From positions 124,001-188,000 of the forward strand of contig JADIZB010000008.1 of assembly GCA_016705005.1 (NCBI GenBank): DNA of 64,000 nt, in the 5' to 3' direction. Numbering within the stretch: the stretch's first letter is position 1; every line of letters starts with the position of its first letter. The position numbers were made by a program, and so were the translations under genes. The notes beneath the pieces were generated by a model. The model did no database searches. It had not been told where the DNA came from and saw only the letters and a program-made list of their open reading frames with translations. The DNA comes from Bacteroidales bacterium (GTDB taxonomy: Bacteria; Bacteroidota; Bacteroidia; Bacteroidales; Lentimicrobiaceae). This document shows, one piece after another, positions 18,070-26,183 of the stretch.

Positions 18070-19233
18070 TTAATAATAACTGGTATCAGAAGGGAAGAAA
18101 AATTCCAGGGCATCGGGAAGGTATTTCTGCCAGAATGCCCAGTTGTGCCCTTCTGGGTATTCATGATAGCAAACCCGGCATCCTTTCTCTGTCAACAGGT
18201 CTTTCAGATTCCTGACCAGTGGTAGTAAAACGGGAATGTCGTAAGTACCCAGATCAAGGTAAACCATCTGGTTACGGCACCCTGATTTCCTGAATGCTTT
18301 CATCACGCTCTTTTCAACATTGCTTGAAAAAGCGGCAACTTTCCCGGTATTTTCAGGATGCGAAGCAGCTAACCAGAGAGAAATATTGCCTCCGTTTGAA
18401 ATGCCGAACTGCGCACGGCCTTCCGGATTTGCTTCTGTTCGGTAGGTCGCATCAATAAACGACGAAAGCTCTTCTGTTACAAAACGGGTGTAACCGCCCT
18501 GCCTGATGCCAGAATACTCTTCATCCCGGTGAACGGGTTCAATAAATACTGCTATTACAGGGCGAATGCGTTTCACAGATATCAGATGATCAAGAATATT
18601 GCCTGCTGAAGTCAGGTTGAAAAACTCAATTCCATCGTGGAAATAGCAGACAGGGTAACGATCGTGGCTGCAGGAATATCCGGATGGAAGATAAATTCTG
18701 ATGTTTCGTTTTTCCTTCATTACCCTGCTTTGAATCACGGTATCAGTAACGGAACCCGAAAGAACGGATGGCATCCCGGCACTGTATTCACCGGGCCGGT
18801 ACCCAGGCATAATAAGTTCTGAGTTGCTGCCCATGCCTCCTGCAACTACCTTCCTGTTAAGTGAATCGAGTTTCCATTCCGTTTCATTTACCACGACCTT
18901 ATATTCCAGCCTGGCATCTTTTTCATAGGAAGTGCTGACATACCAGAGATTGGTTCCTTCGATCTGCGTTAACCTGAGCGATGGTTCCCAGGCATTGGCA
19001 TCGCCGGCAATCGCTACGGAGGCGGCATTTCCGCTGTAGAGGAAATGGACAGCAGTGTCGGATTCAATAACAGGAATAAAAGGTTGCCTGGCCAGGAAGC
19101 TGTTTGCCAGCTCTTGCCGGTCATCTGGTGCCATTTTGCTGATCTGTTCGAGGAAACTGCTGAATGGTTGGGCCAGGGGCGAAGAAAGATTCAGGATGAA
19201 ACAAACGAATACCAGAAAAGCATTATTCTTCAT
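18070..19233 (-). CDS. Secreted enterochelin-esterase-like alpha/beta hydrolase
   Basis: The 387-residue protein has a signal peptide (MKNNAFLVFVCFILNLSSPLAQ) and an N-terminal E-set/CBM48-like domain (VAIAGDANAWEPSLRLTQIEGTNLWYV). A putative esterase domain of the Fes/esterase D family follows. The nucleophile elbow is GISNGGN, the acidic residue is likely in DLGTYD, and the catalytic His is in EGHNWAFW. Family members hydrolyse siderophore esters or carbohydrate esters (feruloyl, acetyl); which applies is unknown, and no siderophore genes are adjacent. It is probably periplasmic, as no T9SS domain is present. A TAACTTTG promoter element lies 23 bases upstream. Confidence 0.85.
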   Translation of the reverse strand: MKNNAFLVFVCFILNLSSPLAQPFSSFLEQISKMAPDDRQELANSFLARQPFIPVIESDTAVHFLYSGNAASVAIAGDANAWEPSLRLTQIEGTNLWYVSTSYEKDARLEYKVVVNETEWKLDSLNRKVVAGGMGSNSELIMPGYRPGEYSAGMPSVLSGSVTDTVIQSRVMKEKRNIRIYLPSGYSCSHDRYPVCYFHDGIEFFNLTSAGNILDHLISVKRIRPVIAVFIEPVHRDEEYSGIRQGGYTRFVTEELSSFIDATYRTEANPEGRAQFGISNGGNISLWLAASHPENTGKVAAFSSNVEKSVMKAFRKSGCRNQMVYLDLGTYDIPVLLPLVRNLKDLLTEKGCRVCYHEYPEGHNWAFWQKYLPDALEFFFPSDTSYY

Positions 19234-19255
19234 GGGAGATTTGATTTCAGCATGC

Positions 19256-19263
19256 CAAAGTTA
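19256..19263 (-). promoter_or_regulatory. -7 promoter element of the esterase gene
   Basis: TAACTTTG on the minus strand matches TAnnTTTG fully and predicts a transcript start near 19252, an 18-base leader. Confidence 0.6.
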
Positions 19264-19446
19264 GGGAATCCTGAAAATTATTGACAGGATGAACATTTTT
19301 ATTTATATGGACAGAAACTGGCTAAAGTGCACAAAATCAAACCGGTGAAGATGCATTATTCGATGTCATATTCCACAGTTTCGCAGTAAATGGTAAAAAT
19401 TTATTTCTTCATTCATTGCGTTTTCAGGCAGAGTCTGAATACATAT

Positions 19447-19540
19447 CAAGCCGGGGCAGAGCCCCGGCTTAACACAGTGGTTGGCTGAGGCTCTGCCTCA
19501 GTCAGAATATGGAGGCAGGCTCTGCCTGCAAACGGCCATA
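19447..19540 (+). repeat. REP array, left copy
   Basis: Ninety-four bases with three successive hairpins: a 10-bp stem around AGA (19449-19471), a stem CTGAGGC/GCCTCAG around TCT, and a stem GCAGGC/GCCTGC around TCT. All share the core GGCAGAGCC or its complement. The copy at 20304-20397 is 91/94 identical. Confidence 0.85.
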
Positions 19541-19694
19541 TTGTAAATCCTGAAGCTTGAATCCTGTAATTTTTTTCATTATCTTTACAACATACTCTAT
19601 CCGTTATAGAATTATATTCAGACACCATCTGTTAAAAATATACACTTCACAAAGAAACCATAGTAATAAGAAAATCTTATAATTTGATTTTATC

Positions 19695-20252
19695 GTGTCA
19701 TCGGGTTACAAAATTTCGGAAAAGGAAGGTGCTTATTTTCTTACTTTCCAGATTGTTGGGTGGGTTGATATCTTCACGCGAAAGGTTTACCGCGACATTG
19801 TTATTGATAGTCTTAAGTATTGCCAGAAAAACAAATCTCTGAATATATTTGCTTATGTGATTATGTCGAATCACATACATATACTTACTCAAAGCGGCCG
19901 TGGAGATTTGAGTGGATTTATCCGTGATTTTAAAAGTTATACATGTAAACAGTTTATGAGTGAAATAGTGAAGTCGAGTGAAAGCAGGAGAGATTGGATG
20001 AAAATGGTATTTGAATATCACGGAAAGTATAAAGCTAAACAGCATTACCAATTCTGGAGAAATGATAACCATGCGGAACTTATTTTCAGTCAGAAATTTA
20101 TCGGGCAAAAAGTAAATTACATCCATAATAATCCGGTAAAAAACGGGCTTGTTGAAAGGCCCGAAGATTATCTTTATTCAAGTGCACGAAACTACGCTGA
20201 TAAGGATGCATTGTTGGATGTAATAATTCTGAATCTTGGAGTAAAATCGTAA
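19695..20252 (+). CDS. REP-associated tyrosine transposase (RAYT, Y1_Tnp/HUH family)
   Basis: The 185-residue protein is a full-length RAYT. The HUH metal-binding motif is in VIMSNHIHILTQ, and the C-terminal signature is KVNYIHNNPVKNGLV followed by EDYLYSSARNY. RAYTs are single-domain relatives of IS200/IS605 transposases that cleave single-stranded DNA at REP hairpins through a catalytic tyrosine. Which tyrosine is catalytic is not certain from sequence alone. The start is a GTG at 19695, giving MSSGYKISEKEG, which matches the usual N-terminus. The frame is intact and flanked by REP arrays, so the enzyme may be active. The neighbouring sequence is AT-richer than the surrounding core genes. 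Confidence 0.9.
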   Translation: MSSGYKISEKEGAYFLTFQIVGWVDIFTRKVYRDIVIDSLKYCQKNKSLNIFAYVIMSNHIHILTQSGRGDLSGFIRDFKSYTCKQFMSEIVKSSESRRDWMKMVFEYHGKYKAKQHYQFWRNDNHAELIFSQKFIGQKVNYIHNNPVKNGLVERPEDYLYSSARNYADKDALLDVIILNLGVKS

Positions 20253-20280
20253 AGAATTGTTCTTATTCAGGAATGCAGTT

Positions 20281-20295
20281 GCAGGCTGAGCCTGC
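20281..20295 (+). repeat. Extra REP-type hairpin downstream of the RAYT
   Basis: GCAGGC-TGA-GCCTGC is a perfect 6-bp stem 28 bases after the RAYT stop and 8 bases before the right REP array. It belongs to the same hairpin family as the arrays. Confidence 0.6.
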
Positions 20296-20303
20296 CATGA
20301 TAG

Positions 20304-20397
20304 CAAGCCGGGGCAGAGCCCCGGTTTAACACAGTGGTTGGCGGAGGCTCTGCCTCAGTCAGAATATAGAGGCAGGCTCTGCCTGCAAACGGCCATA
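20304..20397 (+). repeat. REP array, right copy
   Basis: Second copy of the three-hairpin 94-base array, in the same orientation as the left copy and with three substitutions. It lies between the RAYT and the FG-GAP gene. Confidence 0.85.
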
Positions 20398-20484
20398 AGG
20401 ATATCCAGGTATTATATATTCAAACCTGCATATGTTTCAATGATTTATTGTATTTTCACAGCCTAAACATTTAATAGCATCTAT

Positions 20485-22209
20485 ATGAAAGTATATATTC
20501 TGCTTCTTTTTTTATTCTCAGGAATCTCGGTTTCTCTTGCACAGCCTTTTGTGCCCGTTTCTTCCGGACTTCCGCCTATAGGCCGGAGTGCAGTGGCGTT
20601 CGCCGATTTTGATAACGACCATGACCTCGACCTGATAATGGTTGGACTAGATGATAACACACAACCGCTGGGAAAGATATTTCTCAATATACAAGGGATT
20701 TTTACTGAAACTTTCTCCGGGATTTCAGGCCTGTACAACTGTGCCCTTGCCCTTGCCGATTATGACCTTGACGGTTATATTGATGTATTAATGACAGGCA
20801 GAGATGTAAACGGCAATGCAACCAGACTTTTCCGTAACCTTGGAGACGGAACGTTCGGACTTGCCGATGCTGAATTCAACGCAGGCGGTTCTGACGGGGA
20901 TGTTGCCTGGGGGGATTATGACAATGATGCCTACCCTGATCTGGTAATTTCCGGAAACTGGGATACCAGGCTTTATCATAACAATGGTGATGGTTCGTTT
21001 GCTGAAGTTGCTGCCGGACTCACTATTATGAACACCCCTTCGCTTGACTGGGGCGATTGTGATAACGACGGGGATATAGACCTGCTGATGGTCGGTGATG
21101 CAGGATCGGTAGCAGAAACCTTTATTTACCTGAATGAAAACGGAGTTTTCACCAGGCTGGAAACCCCGGTGGAAGGTACTGTTGGCGGTACCGCCAGTTG
21201 GGGCGATTTCGACAATGATGGCAACCTCGATATTCTTATTTCAGGAAAAGATGTTTCGCTCGTCCCGGTATCTTTTGTATACAGGAACAATGGTGACAAG
21301 ACTTACAGTTTTGCCAATGCAGGTCTGATTGGTACTGCCCTCGGGCCGGCAGACTGGATTGATTATGACAATGATGGGGATCTCGACATAATGCTTGCCG
21401 GAGAAAATGCCGGCTGTGGAAATGCCTCAACAAGGATTTACAACAACAACGGTGTTGGTGGTTTTGATGAATTTTTGGCAGGCCTGCCTTTTGTTGAACG
21501 GGCTTCCTCTGCCTGGGGCGATTTTGACAATGACGGTGATTACGATCTGCTGCTCACCGGATTATCGGGAAACGCGGTTTCTATTCTTTATCGGAATGAT
21601 TTACAAACCGGTGCTTTTCAGCAGAACACCCTGCCGGGTGTTCCCGGCGATTTATATTCGTATGTTTCAGGTGACTATGCTGTGATCAGCTGGAGCAGGG
21701 TCAACGACCTTCAATCACCCCAGATGGCGATCGGATATAATGTTATGGTTGGCACTGAGAGTGGTGGCATCGATGTGTTAAGTCCACAGGCGGATTTTGA
21801 GACCGGGGTAAGATATACAGCCGGACCAGGCAACACAGGCAGCAACGATTTTATGGTTTTCAGGTCGCTTGAGCCCGGCGACTATTTCTTCAGAATTCAG
21901 GCCATTGATCAGACTTTTGAAGGTTCTCAATTCTCTGAGGAAGGAATTTTCACTGTTCTTTCTACTGATTTAAACTCAGTTAAAACTCCGTTTACCAGGA
22001 TTTTTACTGAAGGAACTTTGCTTAGAGTGGTAAACGCTGGCGCAGAAGATTCTGATATTAGTATCGTTTCCGTTACAGGTTCTATTGTCTGGTCAGGAAA
22101 GATAACGCAAAACGATTTCAGTCTGTCTCTTGATAATATCCGACCCGGAGTATACCTGGTAAGTTTATTGAAAGAAGGGAAGCAGGTCACAGAAAAAATT
22201 ATAAGATAA
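20485..22209 (+). CDS. T9SS-secreted FG-GAP/VCBS-repeat protein
   Basis: The 574-residue product has a signal peptide (MKVYILLLFLFSGISVSLAQ) followed by six to seven FG-GAP/VCBS blades. Each blade has a calcium-binding DxDxDG-type loop (ADFDNDHDLDL, GDYDNDAYPDL, GDFDNDGNLDIL, IDYDNDGDLDIM and others), so a beta-propeller is expected. A fibronectin-III-like region follows (VPGDLYSYVSGDYAVISWSR), and the C-terminal 75 residues resemble a T9SS type A sorting domain (RPGVYLVSLLKEGKQVTEKIIR). The role is probably surface binding. The stop codon overlaps the start of the next gene by one base (TAATG), so the two are translationally coupled. Confidence 0.85.
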   Translation: MKVYILLLFLFSGISVSLAQPFVPVSSGLPPIGRSAVAFADFDNDHDLDLIMVGLDDNTQPLGKIFLNIQGIFTETFSGISGLYNCALALADYDLDGYIDVLMTGRDVNGNATRLFRNLGDGTFGLADAEFNAGGSDGDVAWGDYDNDAYPDLVISGNWDTRLYHNNGDGSFAEVAAGLTIMNTPSLDWGDCDNDGDIDLLMVGDAGSVAETFIYLNENGVFTRLETPVEGTVGGTASWGDFDNDGNLDILISGKDVSLVPVSFVYRNNGDKTYSFANAGLIGTALGPADWIDYDNDGDLDIMLAGENAGCGNASTRIYNNNGVGGFDEFLAGLPFVERASSAWGDFDNDGDYDLLLTGLSGNAVSILYRNDLQTGAFQQNTLPGVPGDLYSYVSGDYAVISWSRVNDLQSPQMAIGYNVMVGTESGGIDVLSPQADFETGVRYTAGPGNTGSNDFMVFRSLEPGDYFFRIQAIDQTFEGSQFSEEGIFTVLSTDLNSVKTPFTRIFTEGTLLRVVNAGAEDSDISIVSVTGSIVWSGKITQNDFSLSLDNIRPGVYLVSLLKEGKQVTEKIIR

Positions 22210-23129
22210 TGAGACCGGGGTTTTTATTCATATTCCTGCTGTTATCTTCATTAGCTGGTAGCTCACGTACCATCAAGGTAAGAGAACCGGTGCGCTTTCT
22301 TGCCCTTGGCGATTCCTATACTATCGGGCAAAGCGTTGCAATTACCGACCGCTGGCCTTCTCAGTTTCTGAACGGACTGACGAATCTGGGATACAATGTT
22401 GGTGAACTGAAAATAATAGCACAAACCGGCTGGCGGACAGATAATTTAAAAAGTGCTATTGGTGAGCAATTACCCCTGACCGGATACAATCTGGTTTCAC
22501 TTTTGATAGGCGTTAATAATCAATTTCAGGGTGGAAGTAGTACTGCCTATGCCAATGAATTTGAGGATCTGCTCCGGCAAGCAATTTTATTGGCCGGAGG
22601 TTCACCCAGGCATGTTTTTGTGCTGTCTATCCCCGATTACGCATTTACTCCTTTCGGAAATGGGAATCCGGCCATCAGTGATGAAATTGATGAATTCAAT
22701 GAGATCAACCGGATTATCTCCGAAGAATATCAGGTGAGTTATATTGATATTACCCCGATATCACGAAAAGGTCTGGCACAGCCGGATCTTGTGGCTTCTG
22801 ACGGGCTTCATCCGAGCGGGCTGATGTATGATCAATGGGTTCAGGAAATACTCAAGTGTATTGAGAAGGATGTTGGAATGTCTGATAATCAATTGAATGA
22901 AAGCAAGGTCTCGTTCTCATTGCTAAACCGGTATTTGAAACTCAATAACACCGGATCCGAAGCAGGACTTGCCATCTATGATGTTAACGGTAAGAAAATC
23001 ATTGAAGACAGGTTGCCAATGGGTGATCTGAAAACGCTTAATCTTTCAGGATTAACCGGAGGCCTGTATTTTCTGGTTGTCAGAAATCAGAAAAGGATGA
23101 TTTATAAAACGAAACTATTATTGTTTTAG
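22209..23129 (+). CDS. T9SS-secreted SGNH/GDSL hydrolase
   Basis: The 306-residue protein has a short signal peptide (MRPGFLFIFLLLSSLAGSS) and an SGNH-hydrolase domain. Block I is ALGDSYTIG with the nucleophile Ser, block III is LIGVNNQFQGG with the Asn, and block V is SDGLHPSGLMY with the catalytic Asp and His. The last 80 residues look like a T9SS type A sorting domain (LNLSGLTGGLYFLVVRNQKRM). It likely deacylates a lipid or acetylated glycan outside the cell. The start overlaps the stop of the FG-GAP gene, so the enzyme and the propeller protein are probably made in a fixed ratio and may act together. Confidence 0.85.
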   Translation: MRPGFLFIFLLLSSLAGSSRTIKVREPVRFLALGDSYTIGQSVAITDRWPSQFLNGLTNLGYNVGELKIIAQTGWRTDNLKSAIGEQLPLTGYNLVSLLIGVNNQFQGGSSTAYANEFEDLLRQAILLAGGSPRHVFVLSIPDYAFTPFGNGNPAISDEIDEFNEINRIISEEYQVSYIDITPISRKGLAQPDLVASDGLHPSGLMYDQWVQEILKCIEKDVGMSDNQLNESKVSFSLLNRYLKLNNTGSEAGLAIYDVNGKKIIEDRLPMGDLKTLNLSGLTGGLYFLVVRNQKRMIYKTKLLLF

Positions 23130-23279
23130 AGGTTGATTTTTTTATCCAATCAGCCTTCGCCTGATTTTCCTGGTTTGAATTTGGATAAAAGGAAAAGGTG
23201 CGCCAATAATTCCGGCCATTTTGCCAACGGAACGATTATTCAGGCAATTGTTTGCCGAGCCTGATGTGATTGTAAACCT

Positions 23280-23490
23280 TGCAGAGCCTGGCTTAACATT
23301 CGGGTTGGCTGAGGCTCTGCCTTCTGACGGCCTTATGTAAATTCAGGTATATTCTTCAGCCAGCATATCGTTGCAGGCTCAATTTCATGAAAGTTTTAGA
23401 TATTGATGCTTTGTTGGATGCAATAATCCGGAATTCTGTTTAGAGTTGCAAAGCTTTAATTTTTTATTAAGGATTGCGGTTGCAGAGAGT
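23280..23490 (+). pseudogene. Decayed second RAYT/REP unit
   Basis: The segment 23280-23335 matches the REP array in degenerate form (GCAGAGCC, GGCTTAACA, GGTTGGCTGAGGCTCTGCC, GACGGCC). After a deletion of nearly the whole gene, 23400-23443 matches the 3' end of the intact RAYT and translates as DIDALLDAIIRNSV-stop against DKDALLDVIILNLGVKS. Next comes TTAAGGATTGCGGTTGCAG, matching the spacer after the intact gene (TTCAGGAATGCAGTTGCAG). Order and orientation equal those of the intact unit at 19447-20397, so this is an internally deleted, non-functional copy. The remaining bases of this 425-base gene gap show no gene. Confidence 0.7.
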
Positions 23491-23520
23491 TCCAGTTATG
23501 TACATATGTTAAATAAACCA

Positions 23521-23528
23521 TATCTTTA
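23521..23528 (+). promoter_or_regulatory. Probable -7 element of thrA
   Basis: TATCTTTA matches seven of eight positions of the consensus and predicts a start near 23532, a leader of about 23 bases. There is no room for a threonine attenuator peptide in such a leader. Confidence 0.4.
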
Positions 23529-23554
23529 CATTTCATTCGGAAAAATTATTTTTT

Positions 23555-25999
23555 ATGCAGTTATTAAAATTCGGAGGCACCTCTGTGGCCGGTGCTGACA
23601 GCATCCGTAAAGTAATTTCGATTGTTCAGAACGCTTTGTCAAAAGATAAAACCGTTGTGGTTGTTTCGGCCATGGGTGGTATGACAGATCTCCTGATAGA
23701 TGCCGGCCGTCTGGCTGCCGGACATAACCTGAGATACAAAGACAGATTAAGGGATTTCAGGAACAGGCACCTCAAGGTTTTGGATGAATTGCTAACAGGA
23801 GATCTTTTCAATACGCTGAAAGGAACTGTAGAGGAAAAGTTCAGGGAACTCGACAGCATTCTGGAAGCGGTTTATCTTTTGGGTGAACTTTCTCCCAGAA
23901 CCCAGGACAGCATTGTGAGTCAGGGGGAATTGCTCTCTTCACTGATCATTTCGAAGGCATTTGAATCGTGTCATATTCCCAATCTTTGGGCAGATGCCCG
24001 TGAGATCATCCGGACAGATGCTGCTTATGGGGCAGCGGTGATTGATCAAGAAAAAACGCAGGAGGCCATCCGGAATTACTTTAACATAAACCAGGCGCAG
24101 CTCTATATTGTCCCGGGGTTCATTGCCTCCGACAGTAAGGGTGTGACCACCACGCTTGGCCGGGGTGGTTCCGATTACACGGCTGCGATTCTGGCAGCGG
24201 CAACATCGGCAGCCAGGCTTGAAATCTGGACCGATGTGAGCGGAATGATGACGGCAGATCCCCGGGTAGTGGGGAATGCCAGGGCAATTCCATTTATTTC
24301 ATATAAAGAGGCTATGGAGTTGTCGCATTTCGGAGCCAGGGTGATCTACCCGCCAACCATACAACCGGTGATGCAAAAAGGCATTCCGTTGTGGATTAAA
24401 AATACTTTTTCACCTGATGATACCGGTACACTGGTAGAAAGCAGTGTTTCGGAAAATAGAAATACTGTGCGGGGGATTTCGAGCATCGGAAAAATCGCCC
24501 TGATCAGCCTGGAGGGAAGCGGAATGGTTGGTATTCCGGGGTTCTCCAGAAGATTATTCGGTGCATTGTCGGACGATAAAATCAATGTGATCCTGATCAC
24601 GCAAAGCTCCTCTGAGCACTCCATTTGTGCAGCCATTGATGAGATCAACATCAGGAGAGCAAAAGCAGCGGTTGACAGGGAATTTTCGATCGAGATTATT
24701 GCAAACAGGGTTGAGCCGCTTCAGGTGGAGACCGGATTGTCCATTATAGCCCTTGTGGGTGACAATATGAAAAATCACCCCGGCATCAGCGGAAAGATGT
24801 TTGGTGCCATGGGACGCAACAATGTCAACATCCGGGCCATCGCCCAGGGATCTTCTGAGAAGAATATCTCTGCAGTGATCAGCACTTCGGACGAGAAAAA
24901 AGCCATCAATGTGCTGCACGAAGAGTTTTTTGAAACTGCCTTCAGGCAGGTCAATCTGTTTGTGATCGGTGTTGGGAATGTCGGAAGCCGGCTGATGGAT
25001 CAGCTGAGGGATCAGCAGAAGTTCCTGCTCGATCAGCTCCGCCTTCAGGTTCGTGTGGTGGGCATTGGCAACAGCAGAAAAATGGTGCTGAATGAAGAGG
25101 GCATTGATCTGGGCTCCTGGATGGAGCAACTGAATGAGGGCATAAAAATGGACCTGGATGATTTCATGGCATTTATTGCTGACAAAAATCTGAGAAACTC
25201 GGTATTTGCAGATATCACTTCCAGCGAGCTGGTCGCTTCCTGTTATGCCCGGTTGCTGAGAAAAAGCGTTGCCGTGGTGGCCTGCAATAAAATAGCGACA
25301 TCATCACCCTTTGAAAACTATGAATTGCTGAAAAATCTGGCCCGTGAATACAATACATCCTATCTGTTCGAAACCAATGTCGGTGCCAGCCTGCCCATCA
25401 TCGGCACCCTGAACGACCTGGTCAGAAGTGGCGACAGGGTGAATAAAATTGAAGCGGTTCTGTCGGGAACCCTGAATTTTGTTTTTAACAATTATGATGG
25501 CAGCGTACCTTTTGCCAGAATTGTGAAGCAGGCCCAGGACGAAGGCTATGCTGAACCTGACCCCCGCATCGATCTGAGTGGCACGGATGTGATGCGCAAG
25601 ATACTTATCCTTGCCCGTGAGTCAGGTTTACGGATGGAAATGAATGATATCGGGAGCAATTCCTTTCTTCCTGAATCATGTATGCAGGGCGATGTGGCTG
25701 CTTTTTACCTCGAAATGGAAAAACATGAAGAACATTTCAGGGAACTGTATAGAAGTGCAGCAGACCAAGGTTGTAAACTCAAATTCGTGGCAAGCCTTGA
25801 GAATGGCAGAGCCTCTGTGGGACTGCAGCAGATCGGTCCGGATCACGATCTGTTTCACCTTTACGGGAAGGACAACGTTGTATTGTTCTATACCAACCGT
25901 TATGTTCAGCAGCCCATGGTTATTAAGGGTGCCGGCGCAGGGGCCGAGGTGACTGCTTCCGGTATCTTTGCCGATATCATCAGGGTGGCGAGGGTATAG
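23555..25999 (+). CDS. thrA: Bifunctional aspartate kinase/homoserine dehydrogenase I
   Basis: The 814-residue protein begins with the aspartokinase KFGGTSV motif and has the kinase domain to about residue 300 (LGRGGSDYTAA, WTDVSGMMTADPR). Two ACT domains follow (about 310-460, with ISLEGSGMVGIPG and ALVGDNMKNHPGISG), then the NAD(P)-binding homoserine dehydrogenase domain (VIGVGNVGSRLMDQL, NKIATSS, ETNVGASLPIIGTLNDL). It phosphorylates aspartate and reduces aspartate semialdehyde to homoserine, the first and third steps toward threonine and methionine. ACT domains usually confer threonine feedback inhibition. No thrB or thrC follows in the window. The usual ThrA length is about 820, so it is complete. 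Confidence 0.95.
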   Translation: MQLLKFGGTSVAGADSIRKVISIVQNALSKDKTVVVVSAMGGMTDLLIDAGRLAAGHNLRYKDRLRDFRNRHLKVLDELLTGDLFNTLKGTVEEKFRELDSILEAVYLLGELSPRTQDSIVSQGELLSSLIISKAFESCHIPNLWADAREIIRTDAAYGAAVIDQEKTQEAIRNYFNINQAQLYIVPGFIASDSKGVTTTLGRGGSDYTAAILAAATSAARLEIWTDVSGMMTADPRVVGNARAIPFISYKEAMELSHFGARVIYPPTIQPVMQKGIPLWIKNTFSPDDTGTLVESSVSENRNTVRGISSIGKIALISLEGSGMVGIPGFSRRLFGALSDDKINVILITQSSSEHSICAAIDEINIRRAKAAVDREFSIEIIANRVEPLQVETGLSIIALVGDNMKNHPGISGKMFGAMGRNNVNIRAIAQGSSEKNISAVISTSDEKKAINVLHEEFFETAFRQVNLFVIGVGNVGSRLMDQLRDQQKFLLDQLRLQVRVVGIGNSRKMVLNEEGIDLGSWMEQLNEGIKMDLDDFMAFIADKNLRNSVFADITSSELVASCYARLLRKSVAVVACNKIATSSPFENYELLKNLAREYNTSYLFETNVGASLPIIGTLNDLVRSGDRVNKIEAVLSGTLNFVFNNYDGSVPFARIVKQAQDEGYAEPDPRIDLSGTDVMRKILILARESGLRMEMNDIGSNSFLPESCMQGDVAAFYLEMEKHEEHFRELYRSAADQGCKLKFVASLENGRASVGLQQIGPDHDLFHLYGKDNVVLFYTNRYVQQPMVIKGAGAGAEVTASGIFADIIRVARV

Positions 26000-26033
26000 A
26001 TTTTAATCCTATCAGTTCGGGTAATCTGCCATT

Positions 26034-26167
26034 GATTCCTCTCTTCGTTCGGAATGACAAGGCTTTCAGATGAGTTATAGATGGGAGGGGGTGTGTGGCG
26101 GCTATGCCGCCACACACCCCCTCCCTGAAATGCTAACGATCAGTCATTCCGAACGAAGTGAGGAATC
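26034..26167. repeat. Nested double inverted repeat between convergent genes
   Basis: The outer arms 26034-26058 and 26143-26167 are inverted copies matching at 24 of 25 positions, with the CGTTCGGAATGAC core common in intergenic repeats. Inside them, 26083-26102 and 26106-26125 form a perfect 20-bp G/C-rich stem around a three-base loop. The whole unit fits between thrA and the M20 peptidase gene and could end transcription from both sides, though it has no T tract. Confidence 0.8.
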
Positions 26168-26183
26168 TCATGCTTATTTTGTA

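Larger units (their letters stand above)
19447..20397 (+). mobile_element. RAYT/REP unit (REPtron-like element)
   Basis: A RAYT transposase gene (19695-20252) is bracketed by two directly oriented 94-base arrays of short GC-rich hairpins that differ at only three positions. This is the architecture of REPtrons, in which the transposase acts on the flanking REP sequences. The exact ends and any target duplication could not be set by eye. Confidence 0.75.

Noticed and set aside
25805..25820. GGCAGAGCC within thrA as another REP copy
   Set aside because: It is a single short core in coding sequence with no paired arm.
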